A stretch of DNA of 64,000 nt. Source: Allodiplogaster sudhausi. Lineage: Eukaryota > Nematoda > Chromadorea > Rhabditida > Diplogasteridae. The notes beneath the pieces were generated by a model. It was not told the DNA's origin. It did not search any database and saw only the letters and a program-made list of their open reading frames with translations. The translations under genes were made by a program, and so were the position numbers. The stretch spans positions 246,001 to 310,000 of the forward strand of contig CALZFC010000150.1 in assembly GCA_945643635.1 (NCBI GenBank). The letters run 5' to 3'. Below, one piece after another: positions 1 to 13,330 of this stretch (positions are counted from its first letter, which is position 1; each line of letters opens with the position of its first letter).

Positions 1-293
1 GCAAAACTTGCAATATTTCGCAAAAATGGTTCATTAATGGTAGGACGAGTACTTCAGTAAACTAGTAGTCTTGCGCCATTATTTGGCCAAAACACAGGGA
101 TACTTGGCCATTACCATTTATTTGCAATTTGCTTTTTACCAGAGCTTTCTAGTTCTCTCGCTTCTACTTAACTACAAGCTATAATCCGTACTCTTTGCAT
201 TGCATTTTGAAGCAAAAAACCCGTAATGTTTCATTTTGTCATCTGTGTTTTTTTTTCTTAGAATGTTTTGAATCTACCTTTTTTTACTTTCAG
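1..293. other. Upstream flank of the UBR gene
   Basis: AT-rich sequence without a recognisable coding exon. It ends in a pyrimidine-rich run and a CAG directly before the first assigned ATG. That CAG could be a splice acceptor, so a further 5' exon of the UBR gene may lie outside the window. Confidence 0.4.
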
Positions 294-3200
294 ATGATTG
301 ATGACATCGTGAAAGCAGTGAATCGTGAAGACTGGGAAGGTGCCCGAGAGCTTCTTTATCAGCACTGGAGTACTGCTTGTCTGAAAGTATGTCTTTGTGT
401 CGGCTTTTCCAGTTACTAAATGCATGTTTAGGTGTTTTCTCCGAATTCTGAGCATCCCTGGGAATGCACAGTTGACGACAATGCAGTTGGTACGCCGAAT
501 AACATTTACTTATATATATGTACATACATATTAATATATTTACGATGTACATATATACGACGTAACGATACTGATTAAGCTGAGAAACTGCTTGCGTCGA
601 TGGCCGCTGCTTTCTGTGCAGATCAGGGACAGAGCAGCAGTGCCGCGGACTCACGAGAGCCAGAAGGTCAGGATACATTTTCCATTTGTGTCTATGAATT
701 GCCTATTCCACTAACAAGCAATCACGTCTCTGTTAGATTACGACGTGGATTCTTACTCCTCGAGAACTGTTTATTTAGTTATCGCATTTAGGCGCCCCAA
801 ACACATCATTGGTTGTGCTGAATGATCAAGCGGGAACAACTCCTGGCCAGAGAAGGCCCGGCCAGATCTGCGGTTATGTCTTCAAGGAAGGAGAGCCGAC
901 TTACTCGTGCAAGTGCGTTCTCTTCCATCTTCGTCATCCTTAATTGTCATTTCCTCTTTTCTTGAGAGAGTGCGCCGTGGATCCAACATGTGTATTGTGT
1001 CAAGAATGCTTCGTTGTTTCCGTGCATAAGGACCACCGATATCGAGTTAGATTCCGATATGCAGAAACGGAATTGTCAATGATTCCATTTGGAGATGTAC
1101 ACTTCGGGTGGTTCTGGGTATTGTGACTGCGGAGACCGAGATGCGTGGCGGTCTGGTCACTCTTGCTCCATTCACAGCCACCAACACATTGACAAGTTCG
1201 CTTTCTCTCAGTTATCTCGGTCCTCTCTGGACACTTGAAATGGCTCTGCAGAGTTGATCTTTCTCTGCCCGCTCCGATGCAAGAAAGACTGCGGCAGATG
1301 ACTGTTGTACTACTCGAGTATTCCGCCCGGGTCATCACATGGAATAAGAAGCAGGCTCTCGCTCTCTACTTCCCTCGGTCTTTCTTATATCTAGTATTTC
1401 ACACTCTTCAGAAGCAATTTCAGACTCAAAAGTGGTGTGGAAAGTCTTCGGCCATTCCAAACGATTCTCTACAACGATGAAACTCACACATATGATGCCG
1501 TGAGTTTGGAGGAGAGGGAGATGGAAACGGAGTGGGGAGAAAAGAAGAGAACGGAGAGGGAAACGAAGAGTGGGGGGGGGGGGGAGAGGAGAACGGAGAG
1601 GGAAGATGATGAGTTGTGCAGGTGATCCGCGCCCTTGACTTGGCCCTGCACTGCACGAAGGAGCAGGCCATGTTGCTGGCTACGGTGGTGGACCGCGAAG
1701 GGAGGACTTCAGTTTACGCCGGCTCGAAGGAAAGCTGCGAGCGAGTCGCCACTGAGATTCGGGTAAGCAACTTCTATCGTTCTTGAGATGTTTTTCTGAA
1801 TGTCACTTTGATAGTGGATTGAATGAAGAGTTGAATGGATGGCATTGACTTTGTAATGCTCAGCGACGAACCTCAAGAGACAGCAACCGACGAACGGAGA
1901 AGAGCGGGCCTCTGGAGGTGTTGGTTGTGGAGAACGAGCTGGCTTGCCACCAGGCACTCGCGCTTTCTCTTCTGTCTTGGCTCCTTCAACAGACATCTGC
2001 CTTTCGTCTGTTCACTCTTCTTCCAGAGCATTTCACTTCATTTCCTACAGCAAAAGAAAATTTTTCAATAGACGAAAAGAAACTGAAATTCATCCCATTG
2101 GAGTTACTGGGCACTGGGAATACAAGTATCCTATTGATTAACATTCATTTCCCTTGTAAATTAGGTACTATGTCTAGCAGTTCATTGTTTCAGCATTGAT
2201 ATGCGATATTATTGGAGAGGTTCTTCTTGAGCAGAGGTACAAGAGTGGCTCCCCTTCAGCCATGGAGGTTTGCTTCTTTATTCTTTCGTTCTTTTATCTC
2301 TTCTACTCATTGTTGAGGTGGACAATTGCGATAACACTGAGAGTGATGTTCCATCTGAAGTCATCGATTCGGCTTGGCTGAATGGCGAGGACAGCCTCCT
2401 CTCTCTCATTATGAAAGCTGACAGGCTAGTTCTATTTCCTCTTTTTGTTCTTCTTTTTAATATGATTTTCTTTAGTTAGCTGATCTCTAAAAGGCAGCCG
2501 AGCATAATTACAATAGAACTTGTTTAGACGAATGTGGAAGACTGCGCGAGGCTGTTTCCACCAGTTGTTGATGAAGACTGTTCTGATGAATCTTGATCAG
2601 AAACTTCACTTCGCCCGCCAGTTTCTACGGGTTTCTTTTCTATGGACAAATTTCATATAAAAAGTTATATGAACTACTTAGTCTTTTTATTTTTGAATAT
2701 AAGTTTGTGGAAAAAATGTTTTGCCCTTTCGTGCTACGAGGAGTTGCACCGCGAGTTCATTGACGATGATCATGACCACGACGTCTCAATTGTCTCTCTT
2801 TCTGTACAAGTTCTCACTGTGCCACCCATTGCGAGGTTTCTTTTAACCTAATCTAAATACATGCCACAATTAGATCTCTTTATTTAGGAAGTTGATTGCG
2901 GAAGAGTCGGGTCTGAAGCAGATTTTCCTGGCTCTTCTCACCCACTGCGAGGCGTATGTGAACTACTCCGGTCTGCGAAAGTCCTTTCTCTATGTCTCTG
3001 CGTCTGTCTCTCTTCCCTTTCATACTGCTTTCCCTCTTTCACGATATTTTCCTTGCGTCTCTCTCCCACTCACTCTATTCTCTCTCCTCTCTCTTGTCTT
3101 CTTTTCTCTAAGTCTCGGTGCCTGTCCTTTCACGCTGTTACTCTTGCCTCTCAGATCCTCCCTATCCCACTTTCCCACTTGTCTGTCTAATCCTCTCTCT

Positions 3201-5495
3201 CTCTCTCTCCTCTCTTGCTTCTCTGATCCCTCTCTCTATCTCTCTTGCTTCTTTGATTCCTCTCTCTATCTCTCTTTCTTCTCTGATCCCTCTCTCTATC
3301 TCTCTTGCTTCTCTGATTCCTCTCTCTATCTCTCCTGCTTCTCTGATCCCTCTCTCTATCTCTCTTGCTTCTCTGATCCCTCTCTTTATCTCTCTTGCTT
3401 CGCTGATCCCTCCCTATCTCTCTCTTGCTTCTCTGATCCCTCTCTCTATCTCTCTTGCTTCGCTGATCCCTCCCTATCTCTCTCTTGCTTCTCTGATTCC
3501 TCTCTCTATCTCTCTTGCTTCTCTGATCCCTCTCTTTATCTTTCTTGCTTCGCTGATCCCTCCCTATCTCTCTCTTGCTTCTCTGATTACTCTCTCTATC
3601 TCTCTTTCTTCTCTGATCCCTCTCTCTATCTCTCTTGCTTCTCTGATCCCTCTCTTTATCTCTCTTGCTTCGCTGATCCCTCCCTATCTCTCTCTCTTGC
3701 TTCTCTGATTCCTCTCTCTATCGCTCTTTCTTCTCTGATCCCTCTCTCTCTATCTCTCTTGCTTCTCTGATCCCTCTCTATCTCTCTTGCTTCGCTGATC
3801 CCTCCCTATCTCTCTCTTGCTTCTCTGATTCCTCTCTCTATCTCTCTCTTGCTTTTCTGATTCCTCTCTCTATCTCTCTTGCTTCTCTGATCCCTCTCTC
3901 TATCTCTCTTGCTTCTCTGATCCCTCTCTCTATCTCTCTTGCTTCGCTGATCCCTCCCTATCTTTCTCTTGCTTCTCTGATTCCTCCCTATCTCTCTCTT
4001 GCTTCTCTGATCCTCTCTATCCCTCTTGTCTCTCTGATCTTCTCTATCTCTCTTGCCTATCTTTTCTCCTCTCTCAGTAAGTGGCACGGATGTCCGTGGT
4101 CGTGGTCGCTTTGACTTCACTGGTCGTTCCTACCCTGCGAATTTGAAGAGAGCTCTCCACATGATGCGAGACCAAGTGTATGCATGTTGACTTATTATTT
4201 CTTGTCATTTCGATTATATCCGCTGTTCTTTTTCACATTGACATATGTCGACTTTAGTTGGTTCTAATATTTCGTGAAATAGGTCTATTTTTAGGTACAT
4301 GCTGAATCAGATTCCTGCTGTGGAAGAATGGACTCCTGCACTGAAAGAGAATTTTGTCGAGGGATTCCAATATCTTCTGAAATTCTTGCATCTTATTCAG
4401 GTTAACGAGACCAGAAATGACTCAAAATAAGTTTGGAGAGTGACTGAGAGAGAGAGGAGAGAGAGAGAGTTACTTATGGGTCGACTCAGGATGTGATTCT
4501 TACAGGGAATGGATGAAGTGAAGCGACAATCTGGAGAACATCAAGTGTGGGAGATGGAGTGGGAGACTGCATTCAACATTCAGCTGAGAAGCCAAGAGGC
4601 CCTCACTCTCTTCCTTGCATGGGCGGCCAGCCATGTTAGACAGAGGGCGAGGAGAGAGAGAGAGGCGAGGAGAGAGAGAGGCGAGGGGAGAGAGAGGGCG
4701 AGGGGAGAGAGAGGCGGGGGGAGAGAGAGGGCGAGGGGAAAGAGAGGGGGGGGGCGAGGGAAGAGAGAGGGGGGCGAGGGGAGAGAGAGGCCCGGGGGAG
4801 AGAGAGGGGGGGGGCGATGGGAGAGAGAGGGCGAGGGGAGAGAAGGGGGGGGGGGGGCGATGGGAGAGAGAGGGCGAGGGGAGAGAAGGGGGGGGGCGAT
4901 GGGAGAGAGAGGGCGAGGGGAGAGAGAGGGCGAGGGGAGAGAGAGGGGGGGGGGGCGAGGGAAGAGAGAGGGGGGCGAGGGGAGAGAGAGGCCCGGGGGA
5001 GAGAGAGGGGGGGGGGCGATGGGAGAGAGAGGGCGAGGGGAGAGAAGGGGGGGGCGATGGGAGAGAGAGGGCGAGGGGAGCGAGAGAGGGGGGGGGGGCG
5101 AGGGGAGAGAGGGCGAGGGAAGAGAGAGGGGGGGCGAGGGGAGAGAGGGCGAGGGAAGAGAGAGGGGGCGAGGGGAGAGAGAGGGGGGGGGCGAGGGGAG
5201 AAAGAGGGGGGGGGGGCGAGGGGTGAGAGAGGGCGAGGGAAGAGAGGGGGGGGGGCGATGGGAGAGAGGGGGGGGGGGCGAGGGGGGAGAGGAGGCAGAA
5301 TTCTATGAGAAGACATCTGCAGCCGGAAGTGCATGAACGAGTGACTCTCCTTGCACTCGAGGCAGTCGAGGGCCTTCTTCAGGCTGAACTGGCAAAAGAA
5401 ACCGAAGAGCTCGGTGCCACTCACGATGTTGTCACAGGTACACTCTTTTCTATGCTTGTCAAAATGTACTTCTGCTCTCTCCCTTTTCTATGCCG

Positions 5496-5543
<48 letters not shown>

Positions 5544-5726
5544 ATTTCTTTCTTTCTCTTTCTCTCTTTCTTTTCTTTCTTTCCTTTCTTTTCTTTCTTT
5601 TCTTTCTTTTTTTTTCTTTCTTTTCTTTCTGTCTTTTTCTTTCTTTTTCTTTGTCTTTTTCTTTCTTTTTCTTTGTCTTTTTCTTTCTTTTTCTCTTCTT
5701 CTTTTTCTTTCTCCTTCTTTCTTCTT

Positions 5727-5784
<58 letters not shown>

Positions 5785-7695
5785 GCTCTTTTTCCCTCTC
5801 TCTTTCTTTCTTCCTCTCTCTTTCTTTCTCTCTCTCTCTCCTCGCTCTCTCTCTCTCTCTTTCTCTCTAAGTGCACGGCGGTCGTCACACAGTGCGTGCC
5901 TTCGACGTGCTCCGTCAGGCGGTGTCAATCCACCAGCCCCTGCCCCGCTTGTTGGCTGGCCTTTTGGCTGTCCCCTCTTCTCTCAACTCCTATCTGCTCC
6001 CTTCGAATGCAGATAACAACCCAATCCACACTGAATTGCAGCGAAGGATAAAGAATCTCGGTGCTGACTTGTACGAAATGCCACTGAGGTTCGAGCATTT
6101 AGTGCACTTTACATTTTTCCCATTGGATAATTAACCTATGAACGGTGTGAACTTTTCTCTTTGTAACTTGGTGTTGTTGATGATCTAGCGTACCGTTTCC
6201 TTCTTAAATGAGCTGGGAAGAATCCGATTGGTATCTCTTGAGAGTTCTTGTACTCTGCGCCCAAGCCGCTGCTCAGTTGTGGCGTCGAAATGGCTTCTCT
6301 CTGGTCAATCAGATTCACAATTACTTTTCTCCACTTTGCCGGGGGGAAATGTTCGACCAAGACATTCTGATGCTCCAGGCAAGTCTTTCTTCTTCTTGAA
6401 TAGGTCAATGAAGATGCTTACAAGTATAAGATTGAAACTAGAAATGATTATGGTTGAAGCTCGGCGCGGCTCTGACTAAGAATGTGGATGACTTCATCGC
6501 CCATGTCATGAGTCGATTCCGAGTTGTGCAGTGGGCGGAGAGCAACTTTGATGGAATCATTCGGCAGGGACAGGGGAAGATGGAAATGGATGAAATGAGC
6601 AGGATCTCCGTGACTCTCGCTGAGGAAATGCTCTCTCTTCTTATTCACATCACCAGTAAGTCATGTCTTTCCGTTCCTCTCAATTATAGTGCGTTCTCAG
6701 GCGAGAGATACCGACCGGGAGTGGGAATGTGCACAAGAATCGAGATGCTCGAGAGGGAAGTCATTCACATCCTTGCTGCTGGGCCCCACACCTTCAGCCA
6801 TGTTTGTCTTCCTCTTCATGCTTCTCTCTTCATCCTGTTTCATTGCAGATGCAGTCGAAGCTCGCTTCGGATCCTCTTCTTGAGCGTGTTTCTCTTAATT
6901 CTGCAGTTGAGAAAGTTGGCGAGTTCAAGTGAGAGGTCTTCTTAACATTCCTTGCTAGTTCTCTTCGTCATAGAGGTTCTACTATTTCTCTTTAAGGCGC
7001 GTCTCAAGTACTGGTCCTGGCCATTTCGTTCTGAAGGACCAATTCCTCGACAGGTTCTCGGATTTCCTGTATTTATAAGAAGGAAAACATTGTGATATTA
7101 TGTACAGATACGACTCGTTCTTCTATCATTACTCCCGCACCAACTCATCCATGGCTGAGCAGTACCAACGCAAGATTCGGGCAACCATGGATAAGTCCGT
7201 CATTTCTGCCTTTTCCAGTCTTAATTGTATCAGAAGCATCTCTTGCAGGAGAATCCAAGCGTGCGCCCCTCCCGCACCGATTCCATTCCAAGTTCTTTTC
7301 ACTCCCGCTTCTCGAATTCTCCTTTCTCCTCTCCTTATCAACACTCTCAAGGTTGGTTTCCTCTCGAGGAAGGAAAGAAGTGATGTTAATATGGCAGGTT
7401 GTGTTGGATCGAACATCAAAGAGGAACCGCTTTTCCTCGGAGAATCTTCTGCACCGCGTTCTCCATGTCACTGGCATCGCTCTACACGAGCAAGCGGCTT
7501 CTCCACTTTCCTTCGACTTCCTTTCCGTCGCTCGCCAGGTTTAATTTTCTAGTCTCTTGTGCACTCTCACTCAACTTTGCTCGATACTGAAAGTCTTTGC
7601 CAGACCGGGCTGCTCCAATCCATGGAAGGACTGAGTGGGACGGCAGAGGCACAGCCATATGAACATCTTCTCGCATGGACAATTCAGGTTCACAT

Positions 7696-7753
<58 letters not shown>

Positions 7754-10700
7754 AGGAGAGAGAGGCGAGAGAGAGAAGACTGCCAGTGCGATAGAGAGAG
7801 GAGACTGAGAGAGAGAAGAACAAAGTTACAGAAAGCGAAAGAAGTGGAGAAGCTCGTGACTATTGCAAAGAAGTCAGGAGATGGATTAGATGGAACTGGC
7901 ACAACAACTCAGAATGAATCACCCAACATAGGCCAGCAGAGGGATGCAGGGGCAGAGGAGCAGGCTGCCAAAAAGAAGATCAGGACTGAAAGGGCTTCGC
8001 AGATGAGGGCCAAGGCTATGCTGCAGGCTAGCGACGATATCTTAAAAAGGATATGCTAAAAGCATCATGAGATATACTTACTTTTAAAGACCGGAATTTT
8101 TTTTAAATCAGTTGTATACCTCGTTCCTTAATTTTGCTTAACGCCTTCTGATTATGGAATCCGAGCGTATTTTCAGCTATTTTGCTGACAGGGCACCATT
8201 TTAACCTATAGAGTTTATGGGAGAGAGGAAAAGAGTAGCTGTACTCAAGATTCTTTATATGGTTTCAGATGAGCAAGATGCAGAAGACCTTTATGAATCA
8301 ATACCAGACGGAGATGGAGGACCACGATGAACAGGCCAAAGTGAAAGCAAGCAACTCGGCTGTCCCGACTGGAAGTGAAAATGTAAAGAATGGATCTTTC
8401 TTTCTCATTCATCTTCGTTCTCTTGCAGCCGCCACCCTCTCGAATCACTCGTAGTGCATTTGATGAGGATGAAGACGCCCCCGCTCTGTCAGTTCTTTCT
8501 CTGACTTATCATCATCAGATAGAAGATCTCTTTTCAGACTTGATGATGAAGCGAATCAGTTCACCGTCTGTCTTGGACCGAATAAGACGAGGGTTCTTGA
8601 GGTTAAAGAGAGTAAGGGATGGAGCTGAAGGATAGGGGGAGAGGTTGAAAGAGAGAGGGAGGAGAGAGAGAGGGGAAGAGAAAGTGAATGGATGTATTGA
8701 GGTGCATAGCCGGCTGGTGACTTGTGTGGTGTGCCAAGAGGAAGAAGCCCTCACTCGAGACAGCAGCCGATTCGTTTGTGCAGCTCTTGTCCAGAAGTCT
8801 GATTATTCTTATATCTAAATTCTTTTTACAAAATGAAGAGATGTGATTAAAGGTTTACCTATGCAGATCGCAGATGTTCACGAAGCGCACGAATTCAATC
8901 GATATTCGACTGGAATCATTCCTTGTGAATTCATGCTTGGAGGGAGAAAAGGAGACATCAACATGCTCTCACACGATGCACCTGGAGTGCTACCAAAGGT
9001 ATGCGCCAGTTCCCCCTCTCTCCTGTCATTGCCATCCTTCAGCCTCTACGATGCTACTCTGGTTCGTGAACGGACTCGTGGACGGCAAGCCCTGGGTGGG
9101 GGTCGGCTGCTTGACTCGGAGGGAGGGGAGTACACGTGTCCTCTCTGCAAGCGTCTTGCCAACGCTGCTCTGCCTGTCTTGCCTGCCCCTCAACTTCTCG
9201 CCATTCCTGGTTTCTCCCAGAACCGCCCCGCTCAAAGTGATGAGACTTTCGAGTTGTGGGTGGATGAGATTCGTCGCTTCATTGCAGTCGCGCAGCCGAA
9301 GCACTCGAGGAAGAGGTTACTTACTTTTCCTTTCTTCTTCAACTTTATTTTTTCCCCATCAGATCTCACTCGGAACGATCTCTGGTTGAACTGAGCAGAG
9401 AGAAGGAGAAGGAGAGCAGAGAGAAAGGCACCTCTTCCCCCTCCCTTGGCCTGGATCCTTCTCTCTCCTGTTCAGTCCCGTCTGCCTCCCAAATGAATCT
9501 GCTCATTGACCAGGTTTCGATTTATGGCAATGGCATGACTTTGATTTCCTTCTTCAGAGTGGTTCACTGGCCCCTCTGCTGCCCCTTCCGGCTCCCCTCC
9601 GAGCCCCTTCTCCACCACCTGCTCTTGCTCGTCAGGTATTCCTTTCTTTTCCTTTTCCATTCATTCCCTTTTCTTCCCTCAGATCAACATCCAGAATGAC
9701 GTAGATGTGGAAGCAGAAGGAATCGTCTTAATGGAAGACATGGATGACGCAGATATGATTGATGACCAAGGTCGGTTTCTTCTTCAATTCTGGAGAGTCT
9801 TGAACGAGTGAAGTTGTACTTTCAGAACTTGTGATGCTAATGCGCCGTCGTGAGGAGGGGAGAGAAGGAGAAGAAGAAAGAGAAGAAGAAGAGGGAGGAG
9901 TTCCGCCGGTTCTGCCTCGGGTTGAGGAGCGCCCTGAGCGACGACCTGATGTTTGTTCTTCTCTCCCAGAAGCGAAGACTGAGGAAGGAAACCTTGCTTT
10001 AGTTGGCGGAAGCGGTTCAACGTCGTGTCAATGCCATCCCTACGATGTTGTCCGGCATTCTCAAGACTCTCCCTGCAACTATTCTCGCCAAACTCAACAA
10101 GAGAATGTTGGTTATAACTCTTCTTTAATCGACATACAATGTACTCATCAAATTCCAGTGTCCCTCCTTCAATGGCCGCTTACGAAGAATCCGTTCGGAA
10201 CTTCAGCAAATTCCTCATGAAGGTTTCATCCATGAATGACAGAGAGGAAATAATAGATTGTGGAGTGTAGAGGGGTTTCCATGGGTGGAAAGGGGTCTCT
10301 TTACCGTGACTTTTAGACGGAAAGCGACGCAGACGAGGCTCGCTCCTTCTCGTCCACTGTTGCCGTGTGGAGAACGACAATCCATGTCATGCGAACTGTC
10401 GCTGCCATCTCGGAGATCGAGAAGAAGCCTCTTTTTGGTGCACTCAATACTCGTCAGGTATGGAGAGAGAGAGAGAGGGAAAGAGACGAAAATTGTCCCG
10501 GGCCTTCAGCCCGGGGGTTACAACGATGTCGTGGGTCAGACCTATTTCAGCACTGAGAAAGAGACAGACAGAGAAAGAGACAGAGAAAGAGATAGAGAAA
10601 GAGAGAGAGGGAGAGAGCATAGGGAAATGTTTGAGCGTGACTGTGTGATGTACCTGTCTCGGTTGTCTGCCATTGTCTCCTGGAACATGCAGCCCCTGAC

Positions 10701-11711
10701 TGAGCTCATCCGAGTGATGCTTCGCATTCTTCTCCATTCTTCGGTAGCTTTTTTTGCAGCTTTCTTTCTTTTTATACTTTTACATATTTCTCCTTCAAAC
10801 ATTTGATATGCCATTGTACTTCAAATTCTTTTATTTACGTATAAATGAAATATAATTTCTTTAGGTTTCGAATCCGTTTGATACCCAGCGAATGAGCAAT
10901 TTGGTCAGGCCAGCCAGCGTTGTTCTGGATATCAAGTTGGTTACCTTGTCTCTCTCCTATTATTCATGTCTCTCTTCTATTATCTTTGTCGCTCTCCCAT
11001 CATCCTTACTGAAGGAATGCTTCCTCGGTTCCGATGTCTCCTCCTGCAGTCTACAACTGCAGTGATATCTTTTCTGCTTCTGCGTCTTCTCCTTCCTCTT
11101 CCGCCACTCGGAAGAAGGTGGGATCCGGTCTGGCCTCCTAGACCTTTCAGTTCTTCTTTTCAGTCAGCGCTTTCTCTGCTCTTCGCGCCGGAGAGGAAGG
11201 AAACGACTTTCAACTTGCTCCACGTTGACATTCTTGCTCTGACCGTTAGCCTTTGCCTTTTCTCTGTCATGAATCCTCTCTTCTCATCTCATCCTTCTTC
11301 TCTCATTCCAGATGCAACTGATGATGTGCATTGGATGGACTTGGCTGGATGGAGAACGAACCACGAAGGGGATCAAGGTTAATATTACTTTTTGAAACGA
11401 TTCTTCAAATATAATATTTTCTTCTTGTTCTGATGTTGTGTATTCATCTCTCTCCAACTGTTGACGGAAACAGATTGATTATACCTTATGTACGATAAAT
11501 AAGCAGAGTCCAAGAAAGGTATAGTGAGGGATTGTTTGACGTCAGGCACCCACCTCGAGAGAGCTTATGCCCGACGGGAGCGTAGACGAGCTACAAGTCA
11601 TGAGGCTTGGCCTTGTGGCGTTCCACTTCCAGGTATCCCCCTCTCTTTTAATCTTTCTTCTCTCTCTCTCTCTCTCTCTCTCACCTTATATCTACTCCTC
11701 TCTCTCTCTCG

Positions 11712-11758
<47 letters not shown>

Positions 11759-13005
11759 TCTCTCCATTTTAGTCAGTGAATCGTCAGACTGCTGTAATTA
11801 CCTTGTATGAATGGGAATTTTTTTATGAGCAATTCCTTGCCTGTCACATCCAAGAAGAAGGGTTTAGGTGATAGCAACATTTGTGGATTCGGAGGATGAG
11901 GAGATGGCCGTTGAAAGTGAGAAAGAGGAGACAGCAGAGGAGATGAGGAAGCGACTGGAAGAGCTGTGGGCCATCCTCCACCCCAGCAAGCCCCCTCTCA
12001 AGGACTGCCGTCGCCTTGTCTCGGTTCGTTGCCATCTCCTTGAAGTGCCAGTGATTTCCTGTTCAGACTCTCCGCCATTCCACATCAACCTTCCTCCGCC
12101 CTCTCGCTCTTCTCTACCAGTCGCTGAGACTGGTTCCTCCTCCTGAGGCTCTTCGGGATCCTTCCGTGGACTGCTTCGATCCCATCTGTCGCTTCATGGG
12201 TCTCCCGCCTTCTCTTCTTCATCTTTTATCTTCTCGAATCGTCGACGAACTCTTTGACATGTTATACCTTTTTTTATTTGATAATCTTCTTCAAGGTTCG
12301 GATGGACCACGAATGAGGGAATGTTAGCTTAGTATTGATTGTTGTTTGATTGAGGTGGTCTCCGTCAGTGTCTTCTGCCTTCCCCCCTCTGGCAGTGCCG
12401 ACTCAGCCCGTCTCTCTCAATCAGTTGATCGACCTCCCTCACGACTTCTCCGATCTCATCTCTGCAGCTGCCAAATTTCGGTTGCTTTTTTATGTCCTCG
12501 AGTTGTTATGCTCTGCACTGCAATCAACACACCCAGTTCCCCACATTCTTCATATGCATTGAAATCCCTTTTCACCCAGATGCCCATCAATTCCCATCGA
12601 TGAGAAGACAGCTTCGATGCCTACGATGTGTCTTCTCTGCGGCAAGCTGCTCTGCTCACAGAGTTATTGCTGCCTAAAGACGGTTTGTCTTGCGTCGATC
12701 TCTCCCACTCTCCACCCTTCCTCTTTCTACTCAATCAGGTGAACAAAGAGAACATTGGTGCCTGTACTCAACACCTCGCAACCTGCTCGGGACCCAATGG
12801 CCTATTCCTCCGGTAAGCACTGAGTAATTCCGCAGTGATGACTTGAAGCAGATGGAGTTGTAGAAGACTTGAGAAGGATATTTGTTCAGTATTCGTGACT
12901 GCCACGTGGTGATGTTGACCAGTCGGCAGAGGGGATGCATTCGACCCGCGCCCTACGTTGACGAGTTCGGAGAAGTTGACCAGGGCTTCAGGTCTATCCC
13001 CTGTT

Positions 13006-13060
<55 letters not shown>

Positions 13061-13185
13061 CAGGCGTGGAAATCCTCTACACCTGAACGCGGAAATGTAT
13101 GCGAAAATTCGACATCTCTGGCTGCACCACGGCATTGCAGAGGTTGGGTTGTTCTCTCTCTCTCTCTCTCTCTCCCCCCCCATCC

Positions 13186-13231
<46 letters not shown>

Positions 13232-13330
13232 TTTCTCGCTGCCAAACTCCAGAGAATCCGCTTGCAGGAAGTTGTCAACCGTTACGAAATGGATCACCGT
13301 AATCATGGGATGGAGTGGAATCATTTCTGA
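294..13330 (+). CDS. E3 ubiquitin ligase, UBR1/UBR2-type N-recognin (multi-exon span)
   Basis: Recognises destabilising N-terminal residues and ubiquitinates the substrate (N-degron pathway). The UBR box lies at about 850-1165, with [34 protein letters not shown] and YCDCGD carrying the zinc ligands. The ClpS-like N-domain is at about 1440-1765 ([11 protein letters not shown], then [16 protein letters not shown]). A central block resembles vertebrate UBR1/2 ([15 protein letters not shown] near 6280). A basic coiled helix and [12 protein letters not shown] (8270) precede the [21 protein letters not shown] at 8729, a [13 protein letters not shown] segment near 8970 and [11 protein letters not shown] at 9130. 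The C-terminal domain runs from about 12600 to the stop ([23 protein letters not shown]). Exons are short; several introns hold long CT or GA tracts. The ATG at 294 follows a CAG, so an extra 5' exon is possible. Orthology to UBR1 versus UBR2 is not resolved. Confidence 0.93.
3182..4075 (+). repeat. 30-bp CT-rich minisatellite in a UBR intron
   Basis: About 28 imperfect copies of a roughly 30-bp unit of the form TCTCTTGCTTCTCTGATCCC followed by TCTCTCTATC. It fills most of the intron between the exon ending near 2975 and the exon starting near 4080. The unit length is a multiple of three, so long open frames arise by chance in all pyrimidine-strand frames. They are not genes. Confidence 0.9.
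4635..5298 (+). repeat. Purine-only intron of the UBR gene (GA/G-run tract)
   Basis: The intron runs from AGCCAT|GTTAGA to GAGGCAG|AATTCT and is almost entirely G and A with repeated GGGGCGAGGGGAGAGAGAG-type units and many G-runs. The flanking exons (ending LAWAASH; starting [15 protein letters not shown]) join in phase 0. The long open frames here are repeat artefacts on both strands. Confidence 0.8.
5480..5872 (+). repeat. CT-rich simple repeat in a UBR intron
   Basis: Continuous (CT)n and CTTT-type tract. It forms the intron between exon end VVT and the next exon [11 protein letters not shown]. The open reading frames across it are low-complexity artefacts. Confidence 0.9.
7693..7810 (+). 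repeat. GA microsatellite in or beside a UBR exon
   Basis: (GA)n tract that stays open in the frame leading into the basic helix ([17 protein letters not shown]). It probably belongs to an intron starting at GTTCAC near 7688, but translation as an RE-rich stretch cannot be excluded. Confidence 0.7.
13008..13230 (+). repeat. Two CT microsatellites in the last UBR introns
   Basis: (CT)n tracts at 13008-13058 and 13150-13230. Each lies in a short intron between C-terminal exons, directly upstream of the CAG acceptor. Confidence 0.85.

Noticed and set aside
2892..3770. 292-residue open frame on the plus strand
   Set aside because: Its first part covers a UBR exon, but most of it translates the CT minisatellite; no conserved protein pattern.
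3182..4075. CRISPR-like regular repeat
   Set aside because: Units are contiguous and low complexity without unique spacers, and the genome is eukaryotic.
4509..5424. Gly/Arg/Glu-rich and Pro/Ser-rich open frames on both strands
   Set aside because: They are readings of the purine intron; the true exons on each side join across it.
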